64,000 nucleotides of DNA from Lysinibacillus sp. SGAir0095 (GTDB taxonomy: Bacteria; Bacillota; Bacilli; Bacillales_A; Planococcaceae): assembly GCF_005491425.1 (NCBI RefSeq), contig NZ_CP028083.1, positions 1,636,001 through 1,700,000 of the forward strand, read 5' to 3'. The notes beneath the pieces were generated by a model that did not search any database, was not told the DNA's origin, and worked only from the letters and a program-made list of their open reading frames with translations. Shown here in pieces: positions 62,349 to 64,000 of the stretch; position 1 is the first letter of the stretch; the number at the start of each line of letters is the position of its first letter. The position numbers and the translations under genes are program-made.

Positions 62349-63185
62349 ATGAAAAGTACGAGTGATTTCTTGAAAATGAAGGTGCAAGGGGAAAAAATAG
62401 TCATGATTACAGCCTATGACTACCCTGCTGCAAAATTCTCTGAAGAAGCTGGAGTCGATATGATTTTAGTTGGGGATTCACTGGGAATGGTAGTCCTCGG
62501 TTATGATTCAACAATACCTGTTACAGTTGAAGATATGATTCACCATGCCAAGGCTGTTCGACGTGGAGCGAAGGATACATTTGTAGTAGTTGATATGCCT
62601 TTTGGTTCATATCATGGCGACGAAAATGAAACATTAAAAACTGCAGTAAGAATGATGCAGGAAACTGGTGCAACCGCTTTAAAAATTGAAGGTGCCGGTG
62701 AAGTAGTAAAAACAATTGCAAAGCTTACAAATGCCGGAATTCCGGTTGTTGCTCATTTAGGCTTACAACCACAACAAGCGAATGTTTTAGGTGGTTATAA
62801 AGTTCAAGGAAAAACTGCTGAGCAGGCTATGAAGTTAATTCAAGATGCAAAGGAATGTGAAGCAGCAGGTGCTTTTGCGGTCGTCTTAGAATGCATTCCA
62901 CATCAGCTTACGGAAGCGGTTTCAAAAGAACTAAGCATCCCGACAATAGGAATTGGTGCAGGGGCTGCTGACGGGCAGGTTCTTGTTTATCACGATTTAT
63001 TGAGATATGGGAGTCATCACATTCCAAAGTTTGTGGAAAGCTTCTCATTTGTTGGTGAAGAGGTTGAACGTGGCATTAAAAAGTATGCTGAAGCTGTGAA
63101 AAGTGGTTCTTTTCCGACATTGAAGCATAGCTTTACCATGAAGGATGAAGAACTGACGCAAATTTATGGGGGCGTCGAGAAATGA
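62349..63185 (+). CDS. panB: 3-methyl-2-oxobutanoate hydroxymethyltransferase
   Basis: A 278-residue TIM-barrel enzyme that makes ketopantoate from 2-oxoisovalerate and methylenetetrahydrofolate. [15 protein letters not shown] carries a metal-binding Asp; VTVEDMIHH and [10 protein letters not shown] follow. Two adjacent ATG codons are possible; ATG 62349 is 8 nt from AAAGGAGG and ATG 62346 is 5 nt, so I prefer the second. It overlaps panC by 4 nt. Confidence 0.95.
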   Translation: MKSTSDFLKMKVQGEKIVMITAYDYPAAKFSEEAGVDMILVGDSLGMVVLGYDSTIPVTVEDMIHHAKAVRRGAKDTFVVVDMPFGSYHGDENETLKTAVRMMQETGATALKIEGAGEVVKTIAKLTNAGIPVVAHLGLQPQQANVLGGYKVQGKTAEQAMKLIQDAKECEAAGAFAVVLECIPHQLTEAVSKELSIPTIGIGAGAADGQVLVYHDLLRYGSHHIPKFVESFSFVGEEVERGIKKYAEAVKSGSFPTLKHSFTMKDEELTQIYGGVEK

Positions 63186-64000
63186 AGATTATAAACACAA
63201 TTGCCCAGTTAAAATCAATTGTCCATGAGACAAAAAAAGAAGGGGAATCTATTGGCCTGGTTCCAACAATGGGCTACTTACATGAAGGGCACCTGGCCTT
63301 GGCAACAAAAGCACGGGAAGAGAATGATCTTGTTGTGATGAGTATTTTTGTGAACCCTACACAGTTCGGACCCAATGAAGACTTTGAATCTTATCCACGT
63401 GACCTGGACCGTGATACTCGATTGGCTGAATCAGTTGGTGTAGATATCATATTTGCTCCAAGTGTTGAAGAGATGTACCCAGAAAATGGTGGGGTTTCAA
63501 TAAGAGCAGGTAGACAATCTGAAATTTTATGTGGTGCTTCAAGACCGGGTCATTTTGATGGCGTCCTTCAAGTTGTGGCAAAGCTGTTTCATATTGTGGA
63601 ACCAACCCGAGCATATTTCGGTCAAAAGGATGCTCAGCAAGTGGCTATAATACAAACAATGGTGAGAGATTACAATTTTCCGTTAGACATCAAAACGCTT
63701 CCAATAGTACGTGAAACTGATGGGTTAGCGAAGTCTTCACGCAATATTTATTTAACAGAAAAAGAACGTGCTGTTGCTCCATCTATCTATAAAGGGCTTA
63801 TTCTAGCGAAAAAAGAGTTTTTATTAAATGGCAATGCAAATAGAGCCATTGAGCTTGGTACACGGCATATTACAAATGAGACCTTTGGGAAAATCGACTA
63901 TCTAGAGCTTTTATCTTATCCAGATTTAAAAGTAGTATCAGAACAAACAGAACATTTTTTATTGGCAACAGCAGTTTATATTGGAAAAACAAGATTGATT
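63182..64000 (+). CDS. panC: pantothenate synthetase (3' end beyond window)
   Basis: 273 residues are visible and the frame is open at the right edge; the B. subtilis enzyme has about 286. The enzyme joins pantoate and beta-alanine with [17 protein letters not shown] holds the nucleotidyltransferase HEGH motif (residues 34-37), and [23 protein letters not shown] and [10 protein letters not shown] are conserved. It overlaps panB (ATGA). Confidence 0.95.
   Translation, partial: MKIINTIAQLKSIVHETKKEGESIGLVPTMGYLHEGHLALATKAREENDLVVMSIFVNPTQFGPNEDFESYPRDLDRDTRLAESVGVDIIFAPSVEEMYPENGGVSIRAGRQSEILCGASRPGHFDGVLQVVAKLFHIVEPTRAYFGQKDAQQVAIIQTMVRDYNFPLDIKTLPIVRETDGLAKSSRNIYLTEKERAVAPSIYKGLILAKKEFLLNGNANRAIELGTRHITNETFGKIDYLELLSYPDLKVVSEQTEHFLLATAVYIGKTRLI

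Overview
The window comes from a low-GC, endospore-forming Firmicute of the Bacillales. The right-hand two thirds follow the Bacillus subtilis gene order from prsW to panC, including sleB-ypeB, spoIVA, the menaquinone genes, bacillithiol synthesis (bshA) and the qcr complex. Gene losses relative to B. subtilis and the general style suggest Planococcaceae (Lysinibacillus, Solibacillus or Ureibacillus relatives). That placement is inference.

Region 1 (1-20426) is an accessory catabolic island. It holds a meta-cleavage route: a group D flavin monooxygenase, two paralogous extradiol dioxygenases, a C-C hydrolase, a 2-hydroxypentadienoate hydratase (cut by the window edge), 4-hydroxy-2-oxovalerate aldolase and acylating acetaldehyde dehydrogenase. 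Together these would turn a phenolic ring into pyruvate, acetyl-CoA and a carboxylic acid. Around them lie three fumarate-reductase/ketosteroid-dehydrogenase-type flavoproteins, three short-chain dehydrogenases, an isocitrate-lyase-superfamily enzyme, a racemase-fold protein lacking both catalytic cysteines, a GlcG/HbpS-like protein, a stand-alone FMN adenylyltransferase-like protein and an MFS transporter. The regulator joins XylR_N and V4R aromatic-sensing domains to a PucR-type helix-turn-helix instead of the sigma-54 AAA+ module. Three CcpA cre-like sites precede three transcription units. The gene set suggests that a saturated or partly saturated ring is dehydrogenated to a phenol and then opened; the substrate is unknown.

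Region 2 (20432-25784): a small membrane protein, asparaginase and prsW, then the germination pair sleB-ypeB and the c-di-GMP receptor motI/ypfA.

Region 3 (26038-51340) is the conserved core: cmk, an S1-domain protein, der, gpsA, yphE/yphF-like genes, spoIVA (apparently with an AUA start codon), hbs, folE-mtrB, hepS-menG-hepT, ndk, cheR, then aroC-aroB-aroH-hisC-tyrA-aroA without the trp genes that sit there in B. subtilis, ypiA-ypiB-ypiF and qcrABC.

Region 4 (51474-56360): ypjA, a YugP-type zinc protease, an unexpected membrane-anchored PQQ-dependent dehydrogenase with a cytochrome c domain, and a ypjC/yitT-type protein on the other strand.

Region 5 (56819-64000): dapB, mgsA, bshA, cca, birA, a 41-residue zinc-finger-like protein, a structured leader ending in a terminator, and panB-panC (panC runs off the window). 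No tRNA, rRNA, CRISPR array or transposase was seen.
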